Part shown: positions 40,485-49,086 of the stretch, piece by piece | Position numbering within the stretch: position 1 is the first letter of the stretch | Layout: each line of letters starts with the position of its first letter | Notes under the pieces: generated by a model | The model's input: the letters and a program-made list of their open reading frames with translations, nothing else | Databases searched by the model: none | What the model was told of the DNA's origin: nothing | Assembly: GCA_035310985.1 (NCBI GenBank) | Contig: DATGDH010000040.1 | Coordinates: 1 to 55,468 of the forward strand | Reading direction: 5' to 3' | Source of the DNA: DAHVFK01 sp035310985 | Lineage (GTDB): Bacteria > Pseudomonadota > Gammaproteobacteria > Burkholderiales > SG8-39 | Length of the DNA stretch: 55,468 nt | Position numbers and translations under genes: made by a program

Positions 40485-40493
40485 TAGGTCGCC

Positions 40494-41417
40494 GTGGATC
40501 GTTTCGGAGCCCTCCGGGTATTTACGCAAGTCGCTGAATCGGAAAGCTTTGCACGCGCTGCCGAGCGCTTGCACATGTCCACTTCCGCTGTCTCGCGCCA
40601 CGTGGCCGACCTGGAAGCGCATCTTCAGAACCGGCTCCTGAATCGAACGACGCGCCGGGTCACGCTCACCGAGGCGGGGCGCGCGTTTTACGAGCGCAGT
40701 GTGCAGCTGCTGCAGGACCTCGAGGAGGCCGAGAACGAAGCGGCGCGCTCGGCGCGACTACCGCGAGGCACCCTGAAGGTGAGCACCTCGGTGAATTTCG
40801 GCGTGCGTCATACCACGCCGGCGATCACCGGCTTTCTGGAGCGTTATCCGGATCTTTCGTTCGACATCTCGCTTTCAGACCGCGTCGTCGACCTGGTCGA
40901 GGAGGGCGTCGACGTCGCCATTCGCATCGGCAGCGTCGGCTCCGATTCGGTGGTTGCGCGCCGCCTCGGCGAGACGCTGGTGGTGCCTTGCGCGTCGCCC
41001 GAATACCTCGCGCGGCACGGCGCGCCGCGCACGCCCGAGGAGCTGGCGTCGCACAACTGCCTCACCTACGAGTACGGACCGGCGCGCAACCAGTGGCGCT
41101 TCGTCGACAGCGACGGGCGCGAGCGGGTGGCGCGCGTTACCGGCAACCTGCACTCCAACAACGGCGACCTGCTGGCGGAGGCTGCGGCGCAAGGCGCGGG
41201 CATCGTTTACCAGCCGACCTTCATCGTCGGCGACGCGGTGCGCGCGGGACGGCTGGTGCCGCTGCTGCAGGACTTCCAGGCACCGCCGCTGCCGATCTAT
41301 GCGGCGTATCCGAGCCGCAAGCATCTCTCGGCCAAAGTGCGCCTGTTCATCGACTTCCTGGTCGATCGCTTTGCCGAGTCGAAGGATCTGCTCGCGTCGC
41401 CTCCGGTCGCGCGCTAG
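40494..41417 (+). CDS. LysR-family transcriptional regulator
   Basis: The 307-aa regulator has a LysR HTH (about 1-60: FGALRVFTQVAESESFARAAERLHMSTSAVSRHVADLE) and an effector-binding domain (PRGTLKVSTSVNFGVRHTTPAI ... YPDLSFDISLSD). It is of the CrgA/DsdC-like group. The start is GTG 40494; the family N-terminus begins there. Two palindromes lie in its promoter, suggesting autoregulation. The neighbouring divergent 56-aa gene is a candidate target. It shares a CTAG stop with the amidase. Confidence 0.93.
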   Translation: MDRFGALRVFTQVAESESFARAAERLHMSTSAVSRHVADLEAHLQNRLLNRTTRRVTLTEAGRAFYERSVQLLQDLEEAENEAARSARLPRGTLKVSTSVNFGVRHTTPAITGFLERYPDLSFDISLSDRVVDLVEEGVDVAIRIGSVGSDSVVARRLGETLVVPCASPEYLARHGAPRTPEELASHNCLTYEYGPARNQWRFVDSDGRERVARVTGNLHSNNGDLLAEAAAQGAGIVYQPTFIVGDAVRAGRLVPLLQDFQAPPLPIYAAYPSRKHLSAKVRLFIDFLVDRFAESKDLLASPPVAR

Positions 41418-42700
41418 AACCTGCGCGCTTCGCTCAATTGGACCCAGTGTGCGCAGGCGAGCGTGCGCGCGTCGTCGCCGATGCGTCCGACCACCTGCAC
41501 GCCGAGCGGCAGGCCGAGCGGGCCGGTGCGCACCGGAACGCACACCGCGGGCGCATGGAGCAGCGTCCACATCCTGTTGAACACCGAGTCGCCGGTCGAG
41601 GAAAGCCCGGCTGGCGCTTCTCCGGGCGCGGCAGGCGCCACGAGGGCGTCGCAATCGTCCAGCGCGTCGGCGAGGCGTGCCCGGCAGGCGCGCACCGCGC
41701 GCTGGGCGGCGTCGTAGGCATCCGCGCGTGCCGAGCGGCCGCGCTCGAGCTTGGCGCGCAGCGCTTCGCCGATGCGATCGCGATGGCGCGAGTACTCGTC
41801 GGCGAGGCAGCGCGCGATCTCGTAATCCCACACCGTACCGTGCAGCGCCGCGAGCGCTTCGAACTCCGGCGGCAGCGCGAGCCGCACGACCCGCGCCCCG
41901 CTGCGCGACAGGTGGCCGGCGACGTCGTCGAACAGCTTGTGCGTCTCCGGCTGCGCCGCAGGCCACTGCGGCGTGAGGCAAAGACCGAGCGTGGGGGCGC
42001 GCAGCCCGCGCGGAATGCGCAGCGCCTCGCGAGCGCTTAGCGCGGCGGCGAACAGCGCCGCGTCCTCGACCGAGCGCGCGAACACGCCGATCGTGTCGAG
42101 CGATTCAGAAATCGCCTTGACGCCCGCGCGCGGCAGGAGGTCGAAGCTCGGCTTGTAGCCCACGACCCCGCAGTAGGCCGCCGGGCGCACGATCGAGCCC
42201 CCGGTCTGCGTACCGAACGCGAGCGGCAGCATGCGGTCGGCCACTGCGGCGGCCGATCCGGAGGACGAGCCGCCCGGCGTATGCGCTGCGTTGCGCGGGT
42301 TGGTGGTCGGGCCGGGCGCGAAGGTGGCGAACTCGGTGGTGACCGTCTTGCCGATCACCAGCGCACCGGCCGCGCGCGCCAGCGCGACGCAAGCCGCGTC
42401 GGACGCGGGCCGGTTTCCTGCGTAGATCGCCGAGCCGTGCTCGGTCGGATAGTCGAAGGTGTCGATGATGTCCTTCACGCCCAGCGGCAGGCCGTGCAGC
42501 GGGCCGCGCGGCGCAGCGCGGTCCAGCGCGCGCGCAGCGTCTAGCGCGCGCTCGGGGTCGAGATGCGCGAAGGCGCGCACGACAGGCTCGCGCGCGGCGA
42601 TGCGCTCGAGGCAGGCGCGCGCCAGCTGTTCGGCGCTCAGCTCGCGGCGCGCGAGCAGGGGAGCGAGCTCGGCCGCGCCGAGCTCGTGCAGCGGCTTCAT
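41414..42700 (-). CDS. Amidase signature family enzyme
   Basis: The 428-aa protein has the amidase-signature catalytic set: Lys76 in LPLGVKDIIDT, the Ser-rich loop TPGGSSSGSAAAVA (141-154) with the bridging cis-Ser, and nucleophile Ser169 in GTQTGGSIVRPA. It hydrolyses an amide (substrate unknown; the gene is not next to gatBC, so not GatA). The start ATG 42700 overlaps the stop of the upstream GNAT gene (ATGA), and it ends on a CTAG shared with the LysR gene. Confidence 0.92.
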   Translation of the reverse strand: MKPLHELGAAELAPLLARRELSAEQLARACLERIAAREPVVRAFAHLDPERALDAARALDRAAPRGPLHGLPLGVKDIIDTFDYPTEHGSAIYAGNRPASDAACVALARAAGALVIGKTVTTEFATFAPGPTTNPRNAAHTPGGSSSGSAAAVADRMLPLAFGTQTGGSIVRPAAYCGVVGYKPSFDLLPRAGVKAISESLDTIGVFARSVEDAALFAAALSAREALRIPRGLRAPTLGLCLTPQWPAAQPETHKLFDDVAGHLSRSGARVVRLALPPEFEALAALHGTVWDYEIARCLADEYSRHRDRIGEALRAKLERGRSARADAYDAAQRAVRACRARLADALDDCDALVAPAAPGEAPAGLSSTGDSVFNRMWTLLHAPAVCVPVRTGPLGLPLGVQVVGRIGDDARTLACAHWVQLSEARRF

Positions 42701-43218
42701 TTCTGCCCGAGGGTGGGCGGACGCCAGCTGTAGGTCGGCGGGCCGGGCACGCGCAGCATGCGCAGCATGCGTAGCGCCGCCTCGCGGCCGCGATAGTAGC
42801 CGGGCACGCCGACCGTCTCGCTGAAGCCCAAGGCGCGATAGAAGGCGCGCGCCGCTTCGTTCCCCGCGCGCAGCTCGAGGTGCACGCTTTCCATGCCGGC
42901 GGTATGCGCGGACTCGATGAGCCATTCGAGCAGCCGGCGCCCGATCCCGGCGCGCCGCTGCGCCGGCCGCACCGCGAGCAGGACCAGGTGCGCGCGCTCA
43001 TCGCCGAATTCCATGATGGCGAAGCCCGCCACCGCGGCCTGCGCCTCGGCCACCAGCACCACCGTGTCGCGGTGCCGGATGGCGCGCAGCACGCGCGCCG
43101 CGTCGTACTTCCAGCCCAGGCCGGCTTCGATCAGATCGCGCGACATGAGCGCGATCGCTTGCGCGTCGTGCGCCTGTGCGAGCCTGATGCTGATGCCCGG
43201 CTTTCCCATCGATTGCAT
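42697..43218 (-). CDS. GNAT-family N-acetyltransferase
   Basis: The product (173 aa from ATG 43218; an alternative ATG is at 43209) has the GNAT fold: HLVLLAVRPAQRRAGIGRRLLEWLIESA (acetyl-CoA loop RRxGIG) and LELRAGNEAARAFYRALGFSETVGVPGYY, as in RimI-like enzymes. Target unknown. Neither start has a good Shine-Dalgarno. It is translationally coupled to the downstream amidase; a shared role on amino compounds is inferred. Confidence 0.87.
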   Translation of the reverse strand: MQSMGKPGISIRLAQAHDAQAIALMSRDLIEAGLGWKYDAARVLRAIRHRDTVVLVAEAQAAVAGFAIMEFGDERAHLVLLAVRPAQRRAGIGRRLLEWLIESAHTAGMESVHLELRAGNEAARAFYRALGFSETVGVPGYYRGREAALRMLRMLRVPGPPTYSWRPPTLGQK

Positions 43219-43298
43219 TTTGCCACGGAGGAGTTGCGATAGATCAAGAACGCGGGCCAGGGTTTGCTGTCTTATGACAACGTAAGCGGGGGACAAGC

Positions 43299-43607
43299 AT
43301 GCTTTGTCTGGAAGATTGCATCGCCCTGAGCGAGCTCACTGAGGACGAGATCCTCGCGATCGCCCAGCACGAGCACATTCCCGAGATGGCCGCAGCGGAG
43401 CTTGGCAACTATCTGGTCCAGGCGCCGGATGGCGAGCAGTGCATCCGCGCGATGATCCGCGACGACATCGCTTCCGCGGTGGCGGATGGCGACAGAACGC
43501 GTGAGCTGGCGCTCAAGCTCGTGCTGCGCAACTACATCCTCCAGCACCCGCGCTGCGACGAGCGTCTGCGCCGCGAGCTGCACATCCCGGAACGCCGCGC
43601 CCGCTAG
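43299..43607 (+). CDS. Conserved hypothetical protein (102 aa)
   Basis: The 102-aa soluble, helical protein begins MLCLEDCIALSELTEDEILAIAQHEHIPEMAAAELGNYLV and ends with HPRCDERLRRELHIP; it is acidic, without signal peptide. Comparable short proteins occur in Betaproteobacteria but I know no function. AGCGGGGGAC upstream of ATG 43299 can serve as ribosome-binding site. It lies before a CBS-domain gene on the same strand. Confidence 0.65.
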   Translation: MLCLEDCIALSELTEDEILAIAQHEHIPEMAAAELGNYLVQAPDGEQCIRAMIRDDIASAVADGDRTRELALKLVLRNYILQHPRCDERLRRELHIPERRAR

Positions 43608-43680
43608 CGCGCGCGACGGGGATTGCATCCGTCGCGCAAAGGTCTACCATCTGGTCTGCCAGGACTGCCGGAGGGCCAGC

Positions 43681-44115
43681 ATGCGAGTCAAGGAGATCCT
43701 GCGCGTCAAGGGCAACCGCCTGCTTAGCATCGGGCCGAGCGGTCGCGCGGCCGAGGCCGTGAAGATCATGGCGGAGCAGAACCTGGGATCGCTGATCGTG
43801 CTCGACGAAGGGCGCATGCTCGGCATCCTCACTTTCCACGAGATCATGCAGGCGCTGGCCGCGCGCCAGGGCGCGCTCGGCGAGCTGCGCGTGAGCGACG
43901 TGATGGAGCGCGACCCGGTCACCACGTCTCCTGACATGGAGGTTAACGAGCTGCGCCGTACCATGCTGGAGAGCGGGGCGCGCTATCTTCCGGTGCTGCA
44001 GGGCGGCAGGCTGCTCGGGGTGATCTCGTTCCGCGACGTCGCGAAGGCCGTGCTCGAGGAGCAGGACTTCGAGAACAAGATGCTCAAGGGCTACCTCAAG
44101 AGCTGGCCCGCCTGA
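43681..44115 (+). CDS. Two-CBS-domain protein
   Basis: The 144-aa product is a bare pair of CBS motifs: VKEILRVKGNRLLSIGPSGRAAEAVKIMAEQNLGSLIVLDEGRMLGILT and VSDVMERDPVTTSPDMEVNELRRTMLESGARYLPVLQGGRLLGVIS. Such pairs form Bateman modules that bind adenine nucleotides and regulate partners; the partner is not evident. ATG 43681 is preceded by GGAGGG. aroC follows after 54 bp. Confidence 0.93.
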   Translation: MRVKEILRVKGNRLLSIGPSGRAAEAVKIMAEQNLGSLIVLDEGRMLGILTFHEIMQALAARQGALGELRVSDVMERDPVTTSPDMEVNELRRTMLESGARYLPVLQGGRLLGVISFRDVAKAVLEEQDFENKMLKGYLKSWPA

Positions 44116-44123
44116 GCGCACGC

Positions 44124-44146
44124 GCCGCGCGGCGTCGGCGCGCGGC
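44124..44146. other. GC-rich inverted repeat between the CBS gene and aroC
   Basis: GCCGCGC and GCGCGGC flank a 9-base loop just after the CBS stop. The nearest T-run (TTTTT) is about 15 bases further on, so an intrinsic terminator is doubtful; a Rho-type or attenuating role is possible. Confidence 0.3.
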
Positions 44147-44169
44147 ACCCCTGTGCTAAGCTTTTTCGC

Positions 44170-45270
44170 ATGTCCGGCAACACGTTCGGCACGCTGTTCT
44201 GCGTCACCTCGTTCGGCGAATCGCACGGGGTCGCGTACGGGGGCGTGGTCGACGGCTGTCCGCCCGGCCTGGAGCTGTCGGCGGCAGACCTGCAGCGCGA
44301 GCTCGACCGGCGGAAGCCCGGCAGCTCGCGCCACGTGACGCAGCGACGCGAGTCGGACGCAGTCGAGATCCTATCGGGAGTGTACGAGGGCCGCACGACG
44401 GGCACGGCGATCGGCTTCCTGGTGCGCAACGAAGACCAGCGCTCCAAGGACTACGCCGCGCTCGCGGCGAAGTTCCGGCCCGGACACGCTGACTATACCT
44501 ATTGGCAAAAGTACGGCTTGCGCGATCCGCGCGGAGGCGGGCGCGCCTCGGCGCGCGAGACGCTGGTGCGCGTGGCCGCCGGAGCGATCGCGAAGAAATG
44601 GCTCGCGAAGCGATACGGCGTGAAAGTGCGCGGCTGGCTCGCGCAACTCGGTTCCCTCGCGATCCCGTTCGAAGCCTGGGATGAGGCCGACGCAAACCCC
44701 TTCTTCGCGCCGAACGCGGGCATGGTGCCGCGACTCGAGGCGTTCATGGACGAGCTGCGCAGGAGCGGCGACTCGTGCGGCGCGCGCGTGAACGTGGTGG
44801 CCGAAGGCGTTCCGGTGGGCTGGGGCGAGCCGGTGTACGGGCGGCTGGATGCCGATATCGCCGCGGCGATGATGTCGATCAACGCGGTGAAGGGAGTCGA
44901 GATCGGCGCCGGGTTCGCGGCCGTGGCGCAGAAGGGCAGCGAGCACGGCGACGAGATGACGCCCGAGGGCTTCCTGTCGAACAACAATGGCGGCGTGCTC
45001 GGCGGCATTTCGACGGGCCAGGATGTGACGGTCTCGATCGCGCTCAAGCCGACCTCGAGCATCCGGCTGCCGCGCCGGACGATCGACACCGCAGGCTTGA
45101 CGACGAGCGTGCACACCGAAGGCCGCCACGACCCGTGCGTGGGCATTCGCGCTACGCCTATCGCGGAAGCCATGCTCGCGTGCGTGCTGATGGATCACGC
45201 GCTGCGCCATCGCGCGCAATGCGGCGACGTCGTGCCGCCGACGAGACCCGTTCCGGCGCGCGCGCGCTGA
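44170..45270 (+). CDS. aroC: Chorismate synthase
   Basis: This enzyme converts 5-enolpyruvylshikimate-3-phosphate to chorismate with reduced FMN, the last shikimate step. The 366-aa length and motifs fit: SGNTFGTLFCVTSFGESHGVAYGGVVDGCPPG, RDPRGGGRASARET (family signature), EVRGW-like KVRGWLAQ, NNNGGVLGGISTG and RHDPCVGIRATPIAEAM. ATG 44170 gives the canonical MSGNTFG start. Chorismate feeds aromatic amino acids, folate and ubiquinone. Confidence 0.97.
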   Translation: MSGNTFGTLFCVTSFGESHGVAYGGVVDGCPPGLELSAADLQRELDRRKPGSSRHVTQRRESDAVEILSGVYEGRTTGTAIGFLVRNEDQRSKDYAALAAKFRPGHADYTYWQKYGLRDPRGGGRASARETLVRVAAGAIAKKWLAKRYGVKVRGWLAQLGSLAIPFEAWDEADANPFFAPNAGMVPRLEAFMDELRRSGDSCGARVNVVAEGVPVGWGEPVYGRLDADIAAAMMSINAVKGVEIGAGFAAVAQKGSEHGDEMTPEGFLSNNNGGVLGGISTGQDVTVSIALKPTSSIRLPRRTIDTAGLTTSVHTEGRHDPCVGIRATPIAEAMLACVLMDHALRHRAQCGDVVPPTRPVPARAR

Positions 45271-45342
45271 ACCGGCGCAAGCTAGAAAACCCCAACAAAT
45301 TCAATTAGAGTATCGTCCCGACCACTCCGCGCGAGGAATAAC

Positions 45343-45582
45343 ATGAGCAATAAGGGGCAGCTGCTACAAGACCCGTTCTTGAACACCCTGCGCAAGGAGC
45401 ACATCCCCGTGTCGATCTACCTGGTGAACGGCATCAAGCTGCAGGGACAGATCGAGTCGTTCGACCAGTACGTGGTTCTGCTGAGAAATTCGGTAACCCA
45501 GATGGTGTACAAGCACGCCATTTCGACGGTGGTGCCGTCGCGCCCTGTCAGCCTCGGGACCGACAAGGAAGCCGAGGCATAG
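45343..45582 (+). CDS. hfq: RNA chaperone Hfq
   Basis: The 79-aa Sm-like protein has the proximal-face QDPFLNTLRKEHIPVSIYLVNGIKLQGQI and the Sm2 motif YKHAISTVVP (KH for U-binding). It forms hexamers that pair small RNAs with mRNAs. It has a GAGGAATAAC ribosome-binding site and an AT-rich upstream stretch (about 45285-45320), a likely promoter zone. It heads the conserved hfq-hflX-hflK-hflC block. Confidence 0.98.
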   Translation: MSNKGQLLQDPFLNTLRKEHIPVSIYLVNGIKLQGQIESFDQYVVLLRNSVTQMVYKHAISTVVPSRPVSLGTDKEAEA

Positions 45583-45616
45583 CCGCACCGCGTCCGGTGT
45601 CCGCGACACCGAATCG

Positions 45617-46771
45617 ATGAACGAAGCCTCCTCTCCGGTCCGCGATCCAGGGGCCGCAGTGATCGTGTGCCTCGATTTCGGCAGCGCGGGCTACGAAGAG
45701 GGCATCGAGGAGATCGTGCGGCTGGTCGAGAGCGCCGGCGTCGTGCGCCACCGCGTGGTGCGCGGCCGGCGCCAGCGGCCCGACGCGAAGCTGTTCTGCG
45801 GGCGCGGCAAGGCGGCCGAGATCGCGCGCGCGGTTGAGGAGCTGAACGCCGCGTTCGTCGTGTTCAACCACGAGCTCTCGCCGGCGCAGCAGCGCGAGCT
45901 GGGCCGCGAGCTGAACGCGCGCGTCATGGATCGCACGGAGGTCATCCTGACGATCTTCGCGCAGCGCGCGCAGACCAGCGAAGGAAAGCTCCAGGTCGAG
46001 CTCGCGCAGCTCGAGCACCTGTCGACGCGGCTGGTGCGCGGCTGGACGCACCTCGAGCGCCAGCGCGGCGGCCTCGGCAAGACGGGCGGCCCCGGCGAGA
46101 AGCAGATCGAGCTCGACCGCCGCTATATCGCGCAGCGCGTGCGCGTGCTGCGCGGCAAGCTCGAACAGCTGCGCCGGCGCCGCGCGGTGCAGCGCCGCGC
46201 GCGCGCGCGCGCCGCGGTGCTGTCTGTGTCGCTCGTGGGCTACACCAATGCGGGCAAGTCGACGCTATTCAACGCGCTCGCGCAGGCGCGCGCCTACTCG
46301 GCCGACAAGCTGTTCGCCACGCTCGATACGACCACGCGCCGGCTGTGGCTGCCCGGAGCGGGAGAAGTCGTGCTGTCTGACACCGTGGGCTTCATACGCG
46401 ACCTGCCGCACAGCCTGGTGGCGGCGTTCCGCGCGACTCTGGAGGAGACGGCGCAGGCGGATCTGCTCCTGCACGTGATCGACGCGGCGTCGCCCGTGCG
46501 CGCGCAGCAGGTCGAGGAGGTGGGCAAGGTGCTCGCTGAGATCGGCGCGCAGGACGTGCCGCAGGTCATGGTGTGGAACAAGATCGACCTCGCGCGCCTC
46601 GAGCCGGGAGTCGAGCGGGACGAGTATGGTAAGATCCTGCGCGTTCGGGTGAGTGCGCGGACCGGCGCCGGATTGGACGAATTGCGCGCGGCCATCATCG
46701 AGGCGGCGCGTGCGCGGACCGCGGGGCGCGGCCAACCCGCTCCCGAAGCTTTTTTCCTGCAAACTCACTGA
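45617..46771 (+). CDS. hflX: Ribosome-associated GTPase HflX
   Basis: The 384-aa GTPase has an N-terminal HflX domain (GRGKAAEIARAVEEL, VMDRTEVILTIFAQRA, GGPGEKQIELDRR), a basic linker helix (KLEQLRRRRAVQRRARARA) and a G domain with G1 GYTNAGKST, G3 DTVGFI and G4 NKID. It splits or rescues stalled ribosomes in stress. It follows hfq by 34 bp. Near its end is a T6 run (46750-46756), inside the coding sequence. Confidence 0.96.
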   Translation: MNEASSPVRDPGAAVIVCLDFGSAGYEEGIEEIVRLVESAGVVRHRVVRGRRQRPDAKLFCGRGKAAEIARAVEELNAAFVVFNHELSPAQQRELGRELNARVMDRTEVILTIFAQRAQTSEGKLQVELAQLEHLSTRLVRGWTHLERQRGGLGKTGGPGEKQIELDRRYIAQRVRVLRGKLEQLRRRRAVQRRARARAAVLSVSLVGYTNAGKSTLFNALAQARAYSADKLFATLDTTTRRLWLPGAGEVVLSDTVGFIRDLPHSLVAAFRATLEETAQADLLLHVIDAASPVRAQQVEEVGKVLAEIGAQDVPQVMVWNKIDLARLEPGVERDEYGKILRVRVSARTGAGLDELRAAIIEAARARTAGRGQPAPEAFFLQTH

Positions 46772-46787
46772 TCTCCTTTCTGCAGCC

Positions 46788-47999
46788 ATGTCGTTGAACG
46801 ACCCGAACTGGGGACGAGGCGGTCCGCGCGGGCAGGGACCTTCGGGCGGCAATCAGGGTCCGCCCGACCTCGATGAGCTGTGGCGCTCCTTCAACCGCCG
46901 CCTCGGCGAGCTGTTCGGACGGCGCGGCGGCGGCAACGGCGGCGGCGCGATCGAGCCGCCCTCGCCGGGCCGCCTCGGCGGCGGCGCGGCGGTGCTCGTC
47001 GGGCTGGTGCTCGCGGTGTGGCTCGCGAGCGGCTTCTACATCGTCGATGCGAGCCAGCGCGCCGTGGTGCTCACCTTCGGCAAGTTCCTGGAGCAGACCG
47101 GTCCCGGCCTGCACTGGCGCATGCCCTGGCCGATCCAGTCCGAGGAGCTGGTAAACGTCTCGCAAGTCCGCACGCTGGAAGTCGGCTATCGCAACAACGT
47201 GCGCGCGAAGGTGCAGCGCGAGTCGCTGATGCTGACCGACGACGAGAACATCGTCGACCTGCAGTTCGCGGTCCAGTACACCGTCAAGGACGCGAAGGAC
47301 TTCCTGTTCAACACGCGCAACCCGGACGAAATCGCGATGCGCACCGCCGAGAGCGCAATGCGCGAGGTGATCGGCAAGAGCAAGATGGACGGCATCCTGT
47401 ACGAATCGCGCGAGGACATCGCGATCAAGGCGCGCAAGCTGATGCAGGAGATCCTCGACCGCTACGGCACCGGCATCTCCGTGAGCTCGGTGACGATTCA
47501 GGCGGCGCAGCCGCCCGAGCAGGTGCAGGCCGCATTCGACGATGCGGTCAAGGCGAATCAGGATCGCGCGCGGCAGGTGAACGAAGGACAAGCCTACGCC
47601 AACGACGTGATCCCGCGGGCGGCCGGTAGCGCTGCGCGGCTGCAGCAGGAAGCGCAGGGGTACAAGCAGCGCGTGATCGCCAACGCCGAGGGCGAGGCGT
47701 CGCGCTTTACGCAGGTTCTCGCGGAGTACGCCAAGGCGCCCGCGGTGACGCGTGAGCGGATGTACATCGACACGCTGCAGCGCGTGCTCTCGTCGACCAA
47801 CAAGGTCCTGCTCGACTACAAGGGCAGCGGCAACCTGCTCTACCTGCCGCTGGACAAGCTGATGAAGCAGGCCGGCTCGGCACCGGAAGCGGAAGCGCCG
47901 ACGACCCCGCCCGAGACCACGCCGGAGACTTCCAGTTCGGACGTGAGCCCGCGCTCGCGCGATCTGCTGCGCAGCCGCGAACGGGGAGAGCGCCCGTGA
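46788..47999 (+). CDS. hflK: FtsH modulator HflK
   Basis: The 403-aa membrane protein has a Gly-rich cytosolic start (MSLNDPNWGRGGPRGQGPSGG), one transmembrane helix (GGAAVLVGLVLAVWLASGFYIV, about 66-88) and a prohibitin/SPFH domain (SQRAVVLTFGKFLEQTGPGLHWRMPWP ... VTIQAAQPPEQVQAAFDDAVKA). With HflC it forms a cage round the FtsH protease. ATG 46788 starts the canonical N-terminus. It ends in a Pro/Thr/Ser-rich tail overlapping hflC (GTGA). Confidence 0.97.
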   Translation: MSLNDPNWGRGGPRGQGPSGGNQGPPDLDELWRSFNRRLGELFGRRGGGNGGGAIEPPSPGRLGGGAAVLVGLVLAVWLASGFYIVDASQRAVVLTFGKFLEQTGPGLHWRMPWPIQSEELVNVSQVRTLEVGYRNNVRAKVQRESLMLTDDENIVDLQFAVQYTVKDAKDFLFNTRNPDEIAMRTAESAMREVIGKSKMDGILYESREDIAIKARKLMQEILDRYGTGISVSSVTIQAAQPPEQVQAAFDDAVKANQDRARQVNEGQAYANDVIPRAAGSAARLQQEAQGYKQRVIANAEGEASRFTQVLAEYAKAPAVTRERMYIDTLQRVLSSTNKVLLDYKGSGNLLYLPLDKLMKQAGSAPEAEAPTTPPETTPETSSSDVSPRSRDLLRSRERGERP

Positions 48000-48883
48000 G
48001 GGCCGCCGGACCGCTGATCGCCGCGCTGGTCGCCGCCCTCCTGGTGGTATCGGGAGCGCTGTTCACCGTCGATCAGCGCTATAACGCGATCGTCTTCCAG
48101 CTGGGCGAGATCAAGGACGTGGTCAGCACGCCCGGCCTGCACTTCAAGTGGCCGCTGATCCAGAACGTGCGCCGGTTCGACATGCGCATCCTGAGCTACG
48201 ACGACCCCGAGCCGCTGCGCTTCATCACCTCGGAGAAGAAGCCGGTGCTGGTGGACTCGTTCGTCATGTGGCGCATAGCGGACGTGAGGCAGTTCTACAT
48301 CAGCGTCAGGGGCGACGAGTACGCCGCGGCGACCCGCATCCGCCAGACTATTTCCGACAGCCTGCAAGCCGAGTTCGGACGGCGCCTGCTGCACGACGTG
48401 GTGTCCGGGCAGCGCGATGAGATCATGGCGGTGGTACGCGACAAGGTCGACAAGGAACTGCGGCGCATCGGGGTAGAGATCGTCGACGTGCGCCTGAAGC
48501 GGGTCGATCTGCCGCAGGAAGTGAGCGAATCCGTGTACCGCAGGATGGAGGCCGAGCGCAAGCGCGTGGCGAACGAGCTGCGCTCGACCGGCGCGGCCGA
48601 TGCCGAGCGCATCCGCGCCGACGCCGACCGCCAGCGCGAGGTGATCCTCGCGAACGCATACCGCGATGCGCAGCGCGTCAAGGGCGAGGGCGACGCCCAG
48701 GCGACCGACATCTACGCCAAGGCCTTCTCGCGCGATCCGCAGTTCTACGCCTTCTACCGCAGCATGGAGGCCTACCGCGCGACCTTCCAGGGCAAGAACG
48801 ACCTGATGCTGCTGGCGCCCGACTCGGATTTCTTCCGCTTCCTGAACGATCCGAACGGGCGCGCGCCCGTGAGAAAAAAATGA
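47996..48883 (+). CDS. hflC: FtsH modulator HflC
   Basis: The 295-aa SPFH-domain partner of HflK has an N-terminal membrane helix (LIAALVAALLVVSGALFTV) and VDQRYNAIVFQLGEIKDVVSTPGLHFKWPLIQNV, then VDVRLKRVDLPQEVSESVYRRMEAERKRVANELRSTG. It starts at GTG 47996, overlapping the hflK stop, ensuring equal amounts of the two subunits. A DUF2065 gene follows 3 bp later. Confidence 0.97.
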   Translation: MRAAGPLIAALVAALLVVSGALFTVDQRYNAIVFQLGEIKDVVSTPGLHFKWPLIQNVRRFDMRILSYDDPEPLRFITSEKKPVLVDSFVMWRIADVRQFYISVRGDEYAAATRIRQTISDSLQAEFGRRLLHDVVSGQRDEIMAVVRDKVDKELRRIGVEIVDVRLKRVDLPQEVSESVYRRMEAERKRVANELRSTGAADAERIRADADRQREVILANAYRDAQRVKGEGDAQATDIYAKAFSRDPQFYAFYRSMEAYRATFQGKNDLMLLAPDSDFFRFLNDPNGRAPVRKK

Positions 48884-48886
48884 GCG

Positions 48887-49072
48887 ATGGGCACCAACTT
48901 TCTCATGGCGCTCGCGCTCATGCTCGTCATCGAAGGCGTCCTTCCCTTTCTCGCGCCTAGCGTGTGGCGCGACACCTTCCGTCGCATTACGCAACTGAGC
49001 GACGGGCAGATCCGCTTCGTAGGCCTGACCTCGATGCTGATCGGCCTGCTCGTGCTGGTGCTCGCGCGCTGA
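48887..49072 (+). CDS. DUF2065 small membrane protein
   Basis: The 61-aa product has two hydrophobic helices (FLMALALMLVIEGVLPFLAP and IRFVGLTSMLIGLLVLVLA) round a conserved WRDTFRRITQLSDGQIRFVGL loop, the DUF2065 (YjeT-like) pattern. Its position between hflC and hisZ or purA is conserved in proteobacteria, suggesting a link to the HflKC-FtsH complex, but its role is unknown. Confidence 0.93.
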   Translation: MGTNFLMALALMLVIEGVLPFLAPSVWRDTFRRITQLSDGQIRFVGLTSMLIGLLVLVLAR

Positions 49073-49086
49073 CCGTGGCTGCCGTC

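Noticed and set aside
46750..46756. T6 run as an intrinsic terminator between hflX and hflK
   Set aside because: It lies inside the hflX coding sequence without a convincing stem, and hflX-hflK are co-transcribed in relatives.
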